DNA of 64,000 nucleotides from Balanoglossus misakiensis (lineage: Eukaryota > Hemichordata): positions 7,812,001 to 7,876,000 of the forward strand of contig CM082589.2 in the NCBI GenBank assembly GCA_040954595.2, given 5' to 3'. The position numbers were made by a program, and so were the translations under genes. Position 1 is the stretch's first letter. Each line of letters starts with the position of its first letter. Positions 40,844-53,700 of the stretch are shown here, one piece after another. The notes under the pieces were generated by a model. It was given only the letters and a program-made list of their open reading frames with translations. It had not been told where the DNA came from and did no database searches.

Positions 40844-41789
40844 CAAGGTTCTTAAATAGGCATTTTCATGCGAAGCCGAGGTTCTTACCGAAAAATCGTG
40901 GTTCTTACGTTACACGGGCTACAAAGTCAAAAATTTTCAAGGTTCTAGCTTACAAAGTCTTACTTTCAGTCGATGCAATGATAATTTCTCATTAAAAATT
41001 AAAAATTACCGCTCTATAGCTCTCTCATATCATCAAGGTTCTTAGATGGGCAGTTTCATGCATAACCGTGGTTCTTACCGAAAAATCTTGGTTCTTACCA
41101 AAAAATCGTGGTTCTTACGTTATACAGGCTACAGAGTCAGACTTTTTCAAGGTTCTAGCTTACAAAGTCTTACTTTCAGTCGATGCGATGATAATTTCTC
41201 ATTAAAAATTAACAATTACCGCTCTATAGCTCTCTCATATCATCAAGGTTCTTAGATGGGCAGTTTCATGCATAACCGTGGTTCTTACCGAAAAATCGTG
41301 GTTCTTACGTTATACTGGCTATAAAGTCAAAAAATTTCAAGGTTCTAGCAGACAAAGTCTTACTTTTAGTCGATGCGATGATAATTTCTCTTTAAAAAAT
41401 AACAATTACCGCTCTATAGCTATCTCATATCATCAAGGTTCTTAGATAAGCAGTTTCATGCATAGCCGTGGTTCTTACAGAAAAATCGTGGTTCTTACGT
41501 TATACAGGCTACAAAGTCAAAAGTTTTTAAGGTTATAGCTTACAAAGTCTTACTTTTAGTTGATGCGATGATAATTTCTCATTAAAAATTAACAATTACC
41601 GCTCTATAGCTCTCTCATATCATCAAGGTTCTTAGATGGGCAGTTTCATGCATAACCGTGGTTCTTACCGAAAAATCGTGGTTCTTACGTTATACAGGCT
41701 ACAAAGTCAAAAATGTTCAAGGTTCTAGCTTACAAAGTCTTATTTTCAGTCGATGCGATGATAATTTCTCATTAAAAATTAACAATTAC
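40844..41789. repeat. Tandem array of a 190-bp repeat, five units
   Basis: Units start at about 40844, 41034, 41244, 41434 and 41624 with CAAGGTTCTTAGATGGGCAG. Spacings are 190, 210, 190 and 190 bp. The 210-bp unit has an extra ~20-bp internal repeat (TTCTTACCAAAAAATCGTGG). Internal motifs are CCGTGGTTCTTACCGAAAAA and GATGATAATTTCTCATTAAA. The last unit is cut at AACAATTACC, where the 88-bp satellite begins. Confidence 0.9.
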
Positions 41790-44700
41790 CCATGGTTTTT
41801 ATCAAAAAATCACCAAATTTTGAAAATTCGCGAAGTCGAAAAATTGAGGTTTCTGGACGATTTTCATGAGCTATAACTCATGGTTTTTATCAAAAAATCA
41901 CCAAATTTTGAAAATTCGCGAAGTCGAAAAATTGAGGTTTCTGGACGATTTTCATGAGCTATAACACATGGTTTGTATCAAAAAATCACCACATTTTGAA
42001 AATTCGCGAAGTCGAAAAATTGAGGTTTCTGGACGATTTTCATGAGCTATAACCCATGGTTTTTATCAAAAAATCACCAAATTTTGAAAATTCGCGAAGT
42101 CGAAAAATTGAGGTTTCTGGACGATTTTCATGAGCTATAACCCATGGTTTTTATCAAAAAATCACCAAATTTTGAAAATTCGCGAAGTCGAAAAATTGAG
42201 GTTTCTGGACGATTTTCATGAGCCATGGTTTTTATCAAAAAATCACCAAATTTTGAAAATTCGCGAAGTCGAAAAATTGAGGTTTCTGGACGATTTTCAT
42301 GAGCTATAACACATGGTTTTTATCAAAAAATCACCAAATTTTGAAAATTCGCGAAGTCGAAAAATTGAGGTTTCTGGACGATTTTCATGAGCTATAACCC
42401 ATGGTTTTTATCAAAAAATCACCAAATTTTGAAAATTCGCGAAGTCGAAAAATTGAGGTTTCTGGACGATTTTCATGAGCTATAACCCATGGTTTTTTTC
42501 AAAAAAACACTAAATTTTGAAAATTCGCGAAGTCGAAAAATTGAGGTTTCTGGACGATTTTCATGAGCTATAACCCATGGTTTTTTATCAAAAAATCACC
42601 AAATTTTGAAAATTCGCGAAGTCGAAAAATTGAGGTTTCTGGACGATTTTCATGAGCTATAACCCATGGTTTTTATCAAAAAATCACCAAATTTTGAAAG
42701 TTCGCGAAGTCGAAAAATTGAGGTTTCTGGACGATTTTCATGAGCTATAACCCATGGTTTTTATCAAAAAATCACCAAATTTTGAAAAGTCGCGAAGTCG
42801 AAAAATTGAGGTTTCTGGTCGATTTTCATGAGCTATAACCCATGGTTTTTATCAAAAAATCACAAAATTTTGAAAATTCGCGAAGTCGAAAAATTGAGAT
42901 TTCTGGACGATTTTCATGAGCTATAACACATGGTTTTTATCAAAAAATCACCAAATTTTGAAAATTCGCGAAGTCGAAAAATTGAGGTTTCTGGACGATT
43001 TTCATGAGCTATAACCCATGGTTTTTATCAAAAAATCACCAAATTTTGAAAATTCGCGAAGTCGAAAAATTGAGGTTTCTGGACGATTTTCATGAGCTAT
43101 AACCCATGGTTTTTTTCAAAAAAACACTAAATTTTGAAAATTCGCGAAGTCGAAAAATTGAGGTTTCTTGACGATTTTCATGAGCTATAACCCATGGTTT
43201 TTTATCAAAAAATCACCAAATTTTGAAAATTCGCGAAGTCGAAAAATTGAGGTTTCTGGACGATTTTCATGAGCTATAACCCATGGTTTTTATCAAAAAA
43301 TCACCAAATTTTGAAAAGTCGCGAAGTCGAAAAATTGAGGTTTCTGGACGATTTTCATGAGCTATAACCCATGGTTTTTATCAAAAAATCACCAAATTTT
43401 GAAAGTTCGCGAAGTCGAAAAATTGAGGTTTCTGGACGATTTTCATGAGCTATAACCCATGGTTTTTATCAAAAAATCACCAAATTTTGAAAAGTCGCGA
43501 AGTCGAAAAATTGAGGTTTCTGGTCGATTTTCATGAGCTATAACCCATGGTTTTTATCAAAAAATCACAAAATTTTGAAAATTCGCGAAGTCGAAAAATT
43601 GAGGTTTCTGGACGATTTTCATGAGCTATAACCCATGGTTTTTATCAAAAAATCACCAAATTTTGAAAATTCGCGAAGTCGAAAAATTGAGGTTTCTGGA
43701 CGATTTTCATGAGCTATAACCCATGGTTTTTATCATAAAACCACCAAATTTTGAAAATTCGCGAAGTCGAAAAATTGAGATTTCTGGACGATTTTCATGA
43801 GCTATAACACATGGTTTTTATCAAAAAATCACCAAATTTTGAAAATTCGCGAAGTCGAAAAATTGAGGTTTCTGGACGATTTTCATGAGCTATAACCCAT
43901 GGTTTTTATCAAAAAATCACCAAATTTTGAAAATTCGCGAAGTCGAAAAATTGAGGTTTCTGGACGATTTTCATGAGCTATAACCCATGGTTTTTTTCAA
44001 AAAAACACTAAATTTTGAAAATTCGCGAAGTCGAAAAATTGAGGTTTCTGGACGATTTTCATGAGCTATAACCCATGGTTTTTTATCAAAAAATCACCAA
44101 ATTTTGAAAATTCGCGAAGTCGAAAAATTGAGGTTTCTGGACGATTTTCATGAGCTATAACCCATGGTTTTTTATCAAAAAATCACCAAATTTTGAAAAT
44201 TCGCGAAGTCGAAAAATTGAGGTTTCTGGACGATTTTCATGAGCTATAACCCATGGTTTTTATCAAAAAATCACCAAATTTTGGAAAGTCGCGAAGTCGA
44301 AAAATTGAGGTTTCTGGACGATTTTCATGAGCTATAACCCATGGTTTTTATCAAAAAATCACCAAATTTTGAAAATTCGCGAAGTCGAAAAATTGAGGTT
44401 TCTGGACGATTTTCATGAGCTATAACCCATGGTTTTTTTCAAAAAAACACTAAATTTTGAAAATTCGCGAAGTCGAAAAATTGAGGTTTCTGGACGATTT
44501 TCATGAGCTATAACCCATGGTTTTTTATCAAAAAATCACCAAATTTTGAAAATTCGCGAAGTCGAAAAATTGAGGTTTCTGGACGATTTTCATGAGCTAT
44601 AACCCATGGTTTTTATCAAAAAATCACCAAATTTTGAAAAGTCGCGAAGTCGAAAAATTGAGGTTTCTGGACGATTTTCATGAGCTATAACCCATGGTTT

Positions 44701-47700
44701 TTATCAAAAAATCACCAAATTTTGAAAGTTCGCGAAGTCGAAAAATTGAGGTTTCTGGACGATTTTCATGAGCTATAACCCATGGTTTTTATCAAAAAAT
44801 CACCAAATTTTGAAAAGTCGCGAAGTCGAAAAATTGAGGTTTCTGGTCGATTTTCATGAGCTATAACCCATGGTTTTTATCAAAAAATCACCAAATTTTG
44901 AAAATTCGCGAAGTCGAAAAATTGAGGTTTCTGGACGATTTTCATGAGCTATAACCCATGGTTTTTATCAAAAAATCACCAAATTTTGAAAATTCGCGAA
45001 GTCGAAAAATTGAGGTTTCTGGACGATTTTCATGAGCTATAACCCATGGTTTTTATCAAAAAATCACCAAATTTTGAAAATTCGCGAAGTCGAAAAATTG
45101 AGGTTTCTGGACGATTTTCATGAGCTATAACCCATGGTTTTTATCATAAAACCACCAAATTTTGAAAATTCGCGAAGTCGAAAAATTGAGATTTCTGGTC
45201 GATTTTCATGAGCTATAACCCATGGTTTTTATCAAAAAATCACCAAATTTTGAAAATTCGCGAAGTCGAAAAATTGAGGTTTCTGGACGATTTTCATGAG
45301 CTATAACCCATGGTTTTTTTCAAAAAAACACTAAATTTTGAAAATTCGCGAAGTCGAAAAATTGAGGTTTCTGGTCGATTTTCATGAGCTATAACCCATG
45401 GTTTTTATCAAAAAATCACCAAATTTTGAAAATTCGCGAAGTCGAAAAATTGAGGTTTCTGGACGATTTTCATGAGCTATAACCCATGGTTTTTATCAAA
45501 AAAATCACCAAATTTTGAAAATTCGCGAAGTCGAAAAATTGAGGTTTCTGGACGATTTTCATGAGCTATAACACATGGTTTTTATCAAAAAATCACCAAA
45601 TTTTGAAAATTCGCGAAGTCGAAAAATTGAGGTTTCTGGACGATTTTCATGAGCTATAACCCATGGTTTTTATCAAAAAATCACCAAATTTTGAAAAGTC
45701 GCGAAGTCGAAAAATTGAGGTTTCTGGACGATTTTCATGAGCTATAACCCATGGTTTTTATCAAAAAATCACCAAATTTTGAAAATTCGCGAAGTCGAAA
45801 AATTGAGGTTTCTGGACGATTTTCATGAGCTATAACCCATGGTTTTTATCAAAAAATCACCAAATTTTGAAAAGTCGCGAAGTCGAAAAATTGAGGTTTC
45901 TGGACGATTTTCATGAGCTATAACCCATGGTTTTTATCAAAAAATCACCAAATTTTGAAAGTTCGCGAAGTCGAAAAATTGAGGTTTCTGGACGATTTTC
46001 ATAAGCTATAACCCATGGTTTTTATCAAAAAATCACAAAATTTTGAAAAGTCGCGAGGTCGAAAAATTGAGGTTTCTGGTCGATTTTCATGAGCTATAAC
46101 CCATGGTTTTTATCAAAAAATCACCAAATTTTGAAAATTCGCGAAGTCGAAAAATTGAGGTTTCTGGACGATTTTCATGAGCTATAACCCATGGTTTTTA
46201 TAAAAAAATCACCAAATTTTGAAAATTCGCGAAGTCGAAAAATTGAGGTTTCTGGACGATTTTCATGAGCTATAACCCATGGTTTTTATCAAAAAATCAC
46301 CAAATTTTGAAAATTCGCGAAGTCGAAAAATTGAGGTTTCTGGACGATTTTCATGAGCTATAACCCATGGTTTTTTTCAAAAAAACACTAAATTTTGAAA
46401 ATTCGCGAAGTCGAAAAATTGAGGTTTCTGGTCGATTTTCATGAGCTATAACCCATGGTTTTTATCAAAAAATCACCAAATTTTGAAAATTCGCGAAGTC
46501 GAAAAATTGAGGTTTCTGGACGATTTTCATGAGCTATAACCCATGGTTTTTATCAAAAAAATCACCAAATTTTGAAAATTCGCGAAGTCGAAAAATTGAG
46601 GTTTCTGGACGATTTTCATGAGCTATAACACATGGTTTTTATCAAAAAATCACCAAATTTTGAAAATTCGCGAAGTCGAAAAATTGAGGTTTCTGGACGA
46701 TTTTCATGAGCTATAACCCATGGTTTTTATCAAAAAATCACCAAATTTTGAAAAGTCGCGAAGTCGAAAAATTGAGGTTTCTGGACGATTTTCATGAGCT
46801 ATAACCCATGGTTTTTATCAAAAAATCACCAAATTTTGAAAATTCGCGAAGTCGAAAAATTGAGGTTTCTGGACGATTTTCATGAGCTATAACCCATGGT
46901 TTTTATCAAAAAATCACCAAATTTTGAAAAGTCGCGAAGTCGAAAAATTGAGGTTTCTGGACGATTTTCATGAGCTATAACCCATGGTTTTTATCAAAAA
47001 ATCACCAAATTTTGAAAGTTCGCGAAGTCGAAAAATTGAGGTTTCTGGACGATTTTCATAAGCTATAACCCATGGTTTTTATCAAAAAATCACAAAATTT
47101 TGAAAAGTCGCGAAGTCGAAAAATTGAGGTTTCTGGTCGATTTTCATGAGCTATAACCCATGGTTTTTATCAAAAAATCACCAAATTTTGAAAATTCGCG
47201 AAGTCGAAAAATTGAGGTTTCTGGACGATTTTCATGAGCTATAACCCATGGTTTTTATCAAAAAATCACCAAATTTTGAAAATTCGCGAAGTCGAAAAAT
47301 TGAGGTTTCTGGACGATTTTCATGAGCTATAACCCATGGTTTTTATCAAAAAATCACCAAATTTTGAAAATTCGCGAAGTCGAAAAATTGAGGTTTCTGG
47401 ACGATTTTCATGAGCTATAACACATGGTTTGTATCAAAAAATCACCACATTTTGAAAATTCGCGAAGTCGAAAAATTGAGGTTTCTGGACGATTTTCATG
47501 AGCTATAACCCATGGTTTTTATCAAAAAATCACCAAATTTTGAAAATTCGCGAAGTCGAAAAATTGAGGTTTCTGGACGATTTTCATGAGCTATAACCCA
47601 TGGTTTTTATCAAAAAATCACCAAATTTTGAAAATTCGCGAAGTCGAAAAATTGAGGTTTCTGGACGATTTTCATGAGCTATAACCCATGGTTTTTATCA

Positions 47701-50700
47701 TAAAACCACCAAATTTTGAAAATTCGCGAAGTCGAAAAATTGAGATTTCTGGTCGATTTTCATGAGCTATAACCCATGGTTTTTATCAAAAAATCACCAA
47801 ATTTTGAAAATTCGCGAAGTCGAAAAATTGAGGTTTCTGGACGATTTTCATGAGCTATAACCCATGGTTTTTTTTCAAAAAAACACTAAATTTTGAAAAT
47901 TCGCGAAGTCGAAAAATTGAGGTTTCTGGTCGATTTTCATGAGCTATAACCCATGGTTTTTATCAAAAAATCACCAAATTTTGAAAATTCGCGAAGTCGA
48001 AAAATTGAGATTTCTGGTCGATTTTCATGAGCTATAACCCATGGTTTTTATCAAAAAATCACCAAATTTTGAAAATTCGCGAAGTCGAAAAATTGAGGTT
48101 TCTGGACGATTTTCATGAGCTATAACCCATGGTTTTTTTCAAAAAAACACTAAATTTTGAAAATTCGCGAAGTCGAAAAATTGAGGTTTCTGGTCGATTT
48201 TCATGAGCTATAACCCATGGTTTTTATCAAAAAATCACCAAATTTTGAAAATTCGCGAAGTCGAAAAATTGAGGTTTCTGGTCGATTTTCATGAGCTATA
48301 ACCCATGGTTTTTATCAAAAAATCACCAAATTTTGAAAATTCGCGAAGTCGAAAAATTGAGGTTTCTGGTCGATTTTCATGAGCTATAACCCATGGTTTT
48401 TATCAAAAAATCACCAAATTTTGAAAAGTCGCGAAGTGGAAAAATTGAGGTTTCTGGACGATTTTCATGAGCTATAACCCATGGTTTTTATCAAAAAATC
48501 ACCAAATTTTGAAAGTTCGCGAAGTCGAAAAATTGAGGTTTCTGGACGATTTTCATGAGCTATAACCCATGGTTTTTTTCAAAAAAACACTAAATTTTGA
48601 AAATTCGCGAAGTCGAAAAATTGAGGTTTCTGGTCGATTTTCATGAGCTATAACCCATGGTTTTTATCAAAAAATCACCAAATTTTGAAAATTCGCGAAG
48701 TCGAAAAATTGAGGTTTCTGGACGATTTTCATGAGCTATAACCCATGGTTTTTTTCAAAAAAACACTAAATTTTGAAAATTCGCGAAGTCGAAAAATTGA
48801 GGTTTCTGGACGATTTTCATGAGCTATAACCCATGGTTTTTTATCAAAAAATCACCAAATTTTGAAAATTCGCGAAGTCGAAAAATTGAGGTTTCTGGAC
48901 GATTTTCATGAGCTATAACCCATGGTTTTTATCAAAAAATCACCAAATTTTGGAAAGTCGCGAAGTCGAAAAATTGAGGTTTCTGGACGATTTTCATGAG
49001 CTATAACCCATGGTTTTTATCAAAAAATCACCAAATTTTGAAAATTCGCGAAGTCGAAAAATTGAGGTTTCTGGACGATTTTCATGAGCTATAACCCATG
49101 GTTTTTTTCAAAAAAACACTAAATTTTGAAAATTCGCGAAGTCGAAAAATTGAGGTTTCTGGACGATTTTCATGAGCTATAACCCATGGTTTTTTATCAA
49201 AAAATCACCAAATTTTGAAAATTCGCGAAGTCGAAAAATTGAGGTTTCTGGACGATTTTCATGAGCTATAACCCATGGTTTTTATCAAAAAATCACCAAA
49301 TTTTGAAAAGTCGCGAAGTCGAAAAATTGAGGTTTCTGGACGATTTTCATGAGCTATAACCCATGGTTTTTATCAAAAAATCACCAAATTTTGAAAGTTC
49401 GCGAAGTCGAAAAATTGAGGTTTCTGGACGATTTTCATGAGCTATAACCCATGGTTTTTATCAAAAAATCACCAAATTTTGAAAAGTCGCGAAGTCGAAA
49501 AATTGAGGTTTCTGGTCGATTTTCATGAGCTATAACCCATGGTTTTTATCAAAAAATCACCAAATTTTGAAAATTCGCGAAGTCGAAAAATTGAGGTTTC
49601 TGGACGATTTTCATGAGCTATAACCCATGGTTTTTATCAAAAAATCACCAAATTTTGAAAATTCGCGAAGTCGAAAAATTGAGGTTTCTGGACGATTTTC
49701 ATGAGCTATAACCCATGGTTTTTATCAAAAAATCACCAAATTTTGAAAATTCGCGAAGTCGAAAAATTGAGGTTTCTGGACGATTTTCATGAGCTATAAC
49801 CCATGGTTTTTATCAAAAAATCACCAAATTTTGAAAATTCGCGAAGTCGAAAAATTGAGGTTTCTGGACGATTTTCATGAGCTATAACCCATGGTTTTTA
49901 TCATAAAACCACCAAATTTTGAAAATTCGCGAAGTCGAAAAATTGAGATTTCTGGTCGATTTTCATGAGCTATAACCCATGGTTTTTATCAAAAAATCAC
50001 CAAATTTTGAAAATTCGCGAAGTCGAAAAATTGAGGTTTCTGGACGATTTTCATGAGCTATAACCCATGGTTTTTTTCAAAAAAACACTAAATTTTGAAA
50101 ATTCGCGAAGTCGAAAAATTGAGGTTTCTGGTCGATTTTCATGAGCTATAACCCATGGTTTTTATCAAAAAATCACCAAATTTTGAAAATTCGCGAAGTC
50201 GAAAAATTGAGGTTTCTGGACGATTTTCATGAGCTATAACCCATGGTTTTTATCAAAAAAATCACCAAATTTTGAAAATTCGCGAAGTCGAAAAATTGAG
50301 GTTTCTGGACGATTTTCATGAGCTATAACACATGGTTTTTATCAAAAAATCACCAAATTTTGAAAATTCGCGAAGTCGAAAAATTGAGGTTTCTGGACGA
50401 TTTTCATGAGCTATAACCCATGGTTTTTATCAAAAAATCACCAAATTTTGAAAAGTCGCGAAGTCGAAAAATTGAGGTTTCTGGACGATTTTCATGAGCT
50501 ATAACCCATGGTTTTTATCAAAAAATCACCAAATTTTGAAAATTCGCGAAGTCGAAAAATTGAGGTTTCTGGACGATTTTCATGAGCTATAACCCATGGT
50601 TTTTATCAAAAAATCACCAAATTTTGAAAAGTCGCGAAGTCGAAAAATTGAGGTTTCTGGACGATTTTCATGAGCTATAACCCATGGTTTTTATCAAAAA

Positions 50701-53700
50701 ATCACCAAATTTTGAAAGTTCGCGAAGTCGAAAAATTGAGGTTTCTGGACGATTTTCATAAGCTATAACCCATGGTTTTTATCAAAAAATCACAAAATTT
50801 TGAAAAGTCGCGAGGTCGAAAAATTGAGGTTTCTGGTCGATTTTCATGAGCTATAACCCATGGTTTTTATCAAAAAATCACCAAATTTTGAAAATTCGCG
50901 AAGTCGAAAAATTGAGGTTTCTGGACGATTTTCATGAGCTATAACCCATGGTTTTTATAAAAAAATCACCAAATTTTGAAAATTCGCGAAGTCGAAAAAT
51001 TGAGGTTTCTGGACGATTTTCATGAGCTATAACCCATGGTTTTTATCAAAAAATCACCAAATTTTGAAAATTCGCGAAGTCGAAAAATTGAGGTTTCTGG
51101 ACGATTTTCATGAGCTATAACCCATGGTTTTTTTCAAAAAAACACTAAATTTTGAAAATTCGCGAAGTCGAAAAATTGAGGTTTCTGGTCGATTTTCATG
51201 AGCTATAACCCATGGTTTTTATCAAAAAATCACCAAATTTTGAAAATTCGCGAAGTCGAAAAATTGAGGTTTCTGGACGATTTTCATGAGCTATAACCCA
51301 TGGTTTTTATCAAAAAAATCACCAAATTTTGAAAATTCGCGAAGTCGAAAAATTGAGGTTTCTGGACGATTTTCATGAGCTATAACACATGGTTTTTATC
51401 AAAAAATCACCAAATTTTGAAAATTCGCGAAGTCGAAAAATTGAGGTTTCTGGACGATTTTCATGAGCTATAACCCATGGTTTTTATCAAAAAATCACCA
51501 AATTTTGAAAAGTCGCGAAGTCGAAAAATTGAGGTTTCTGGACGATTTTCATGAGCTATAACCCATGGTTTTTATCAAAAAATCACCAAATTTTGAAAAT
51601 TCGCGAAGTCGAAAAATTGAGGTTTCTGGACGATTTTCATGAGCTATAACCCATGGTTTTTATCAAAAAATCACCAAATTTTGAAAAGTCGCGAAGTCGA
51701 AAAATTGAGGTTTCTGGACGATTTTCATGAGCTATAACCCATGGTTTTTATCAAAAAATCACCAAATTTTGAAAGTTCGCGAAGTCGAAAAATTGAGGTT
51801 TCTGGACGATTTTCATAAGCTATAACCCATGGTTTTTATCAAAAAATCACAAAATTTTGAAAAGTCGCGAAGTCGAAAAATTGAGGTTTCTGGTCGATTT
51901 TCATGAGCTATAACCCATGGTTTTTATCAAAAAATCACCAAATTTTGAAAATTCGCGAAGTCGAAAAATTGAGGTTTCTGGACGATTTTCATGAGCTATA
52001 ACCCATGGTTTTTATCAAAAAATCACCAAATTTTGAAAATTCGCGAAGTCGAAAAATTGAGGTTTCTGGACGATTTTCATGAGCTATAACCCATGGTTTT
52101 TATCAAAAAATCACCAAATTTTGAAAATTCGCGAAGTCGAAAAATTGAGGTTTCTGGACGATTTTCATGAGCTATAACACATGGTTTGTATCAAAAAATC
52201 ACCACATTTTGAAAATTCGCGAAGTCGAAAAATTGAGGTTTCTGGACGATTTTCATGAGCTATAACCCATGGTTTTTATCAAAAAATCACCAAATTTTGA
52301 AAATTCGCGAAGTCGAAAAATTGAGGTTTCTGGACGATTTTCATGAGCTATAACCCATGGTTTTTATCAAAAAATCACCAAATTTTGAAAATTCGCGAAG
52401 TCGAAAAATTGAGGTTTCTGGACGATTTTCATGAGCTATAACCCATGGTTTTTATCATAAAACCACCAAATTTTGAAAATTCGCGAAGTCGAAAAATTGA
52501 GATTTCTGGTCGATTTTCATGAGCTATAACCCATGGTTTTTATCAAAAAATCACCAAATTTTGAAAATTCGCGAAGTCGAAAAATTGAGGTTTCTGGACG
52601 ATTTTCATGAGCTATAACCCATGGTTTTTTTTCAAAAAAACACTAAATTTTGAAAATTCGCGAAGTCGAAAAATTGAGGTTTCTGGTCGATTTTCATGAG
52701 CTATAACCCATGGTTTTTATCAAAAAATCACCAAATTTTGAAAATTCGCGAAGTCGAAAAATTGAGATTTCTGGTCGATTTTCATGAGCTATAACCCATG
52801 GTTTTTATCAAAAAATCACCAAATTTTGAAAATTCGCGAAGTCGAAAAATTGAGGTTTCTGGACGATTTTCATGAGCTATAACCCATGGTTTTTTTCAAA
52901 AAAACACTAAATTTTGAAAATTCGCGAAGTCGAAAAATTGAGGTTTCTGGTCGATTTTCATGAGCTATAACCCATGGTTTTTATCAAAAAATCACCAAAT
53001 TTTGAAAATTCGCGAAGTCGAAAAATTGAGGTTTCTGGTCGATTTTCATGAGCTATAACCCATGGTTTTTATCAAAAAATCACCAAATTTTGAAAATTCG
53101 CGAAGTCGAAAAATTGAGGTTTCTGGTCGATTTTCATGAGCTATAACCCATGGTTTTTATCAAAAAATCACCAAATTTTGAAAAGTCGCGAAGTGGAAAA
53201 ATTGAGGTTTCTGGACGATTTTCATGAGCTATAACCCATGGTTTTTATCAAAAAATCACCAAATTTTGAAAGTTCGCGAAGTCGAAAAATTGAGGTTTCT
53301 GGACGATTTTCATGAGCTATAACCCATGGTTTTTTTCAAAAAAACACTAAATTTTGAAAATTCGCGAAGTCGAAAAATTGAGGTTTCTGGTCGATTTTCA
53401 TGAGCTATAACCCATGGTTTTTATCAAAAAATCACCAAATTTTGAAAATTCGCGAAGTCGAAAAATTGAGGTTTCTGGTCGATTTTCATGAGCTATAACC
53501 CATGGTTTTTATCAAAAAATCACCAAATTTTGAAAATTCGCGAAGTCGAAAAATTGAGGTTTCTGGACGATTTTCATGAGCTATAACCCATGGTTTTTAT
53601 CAAAAAATCACCAAATTTTGAAAAGTCGCGAAGTGGAAAAATTGAGGTTTCTGGACGATTTTCATGAGCTATAACCCATGGTTTTTATCAAAAAATCACC

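Noticed and set aside
41046-41876. Frames of about 70 codons in the 190-bp repeats
   Set aside because: Repeat-derived; the 190-bp unit is not a multiple of three, so the frame does not persist from unit to unit.
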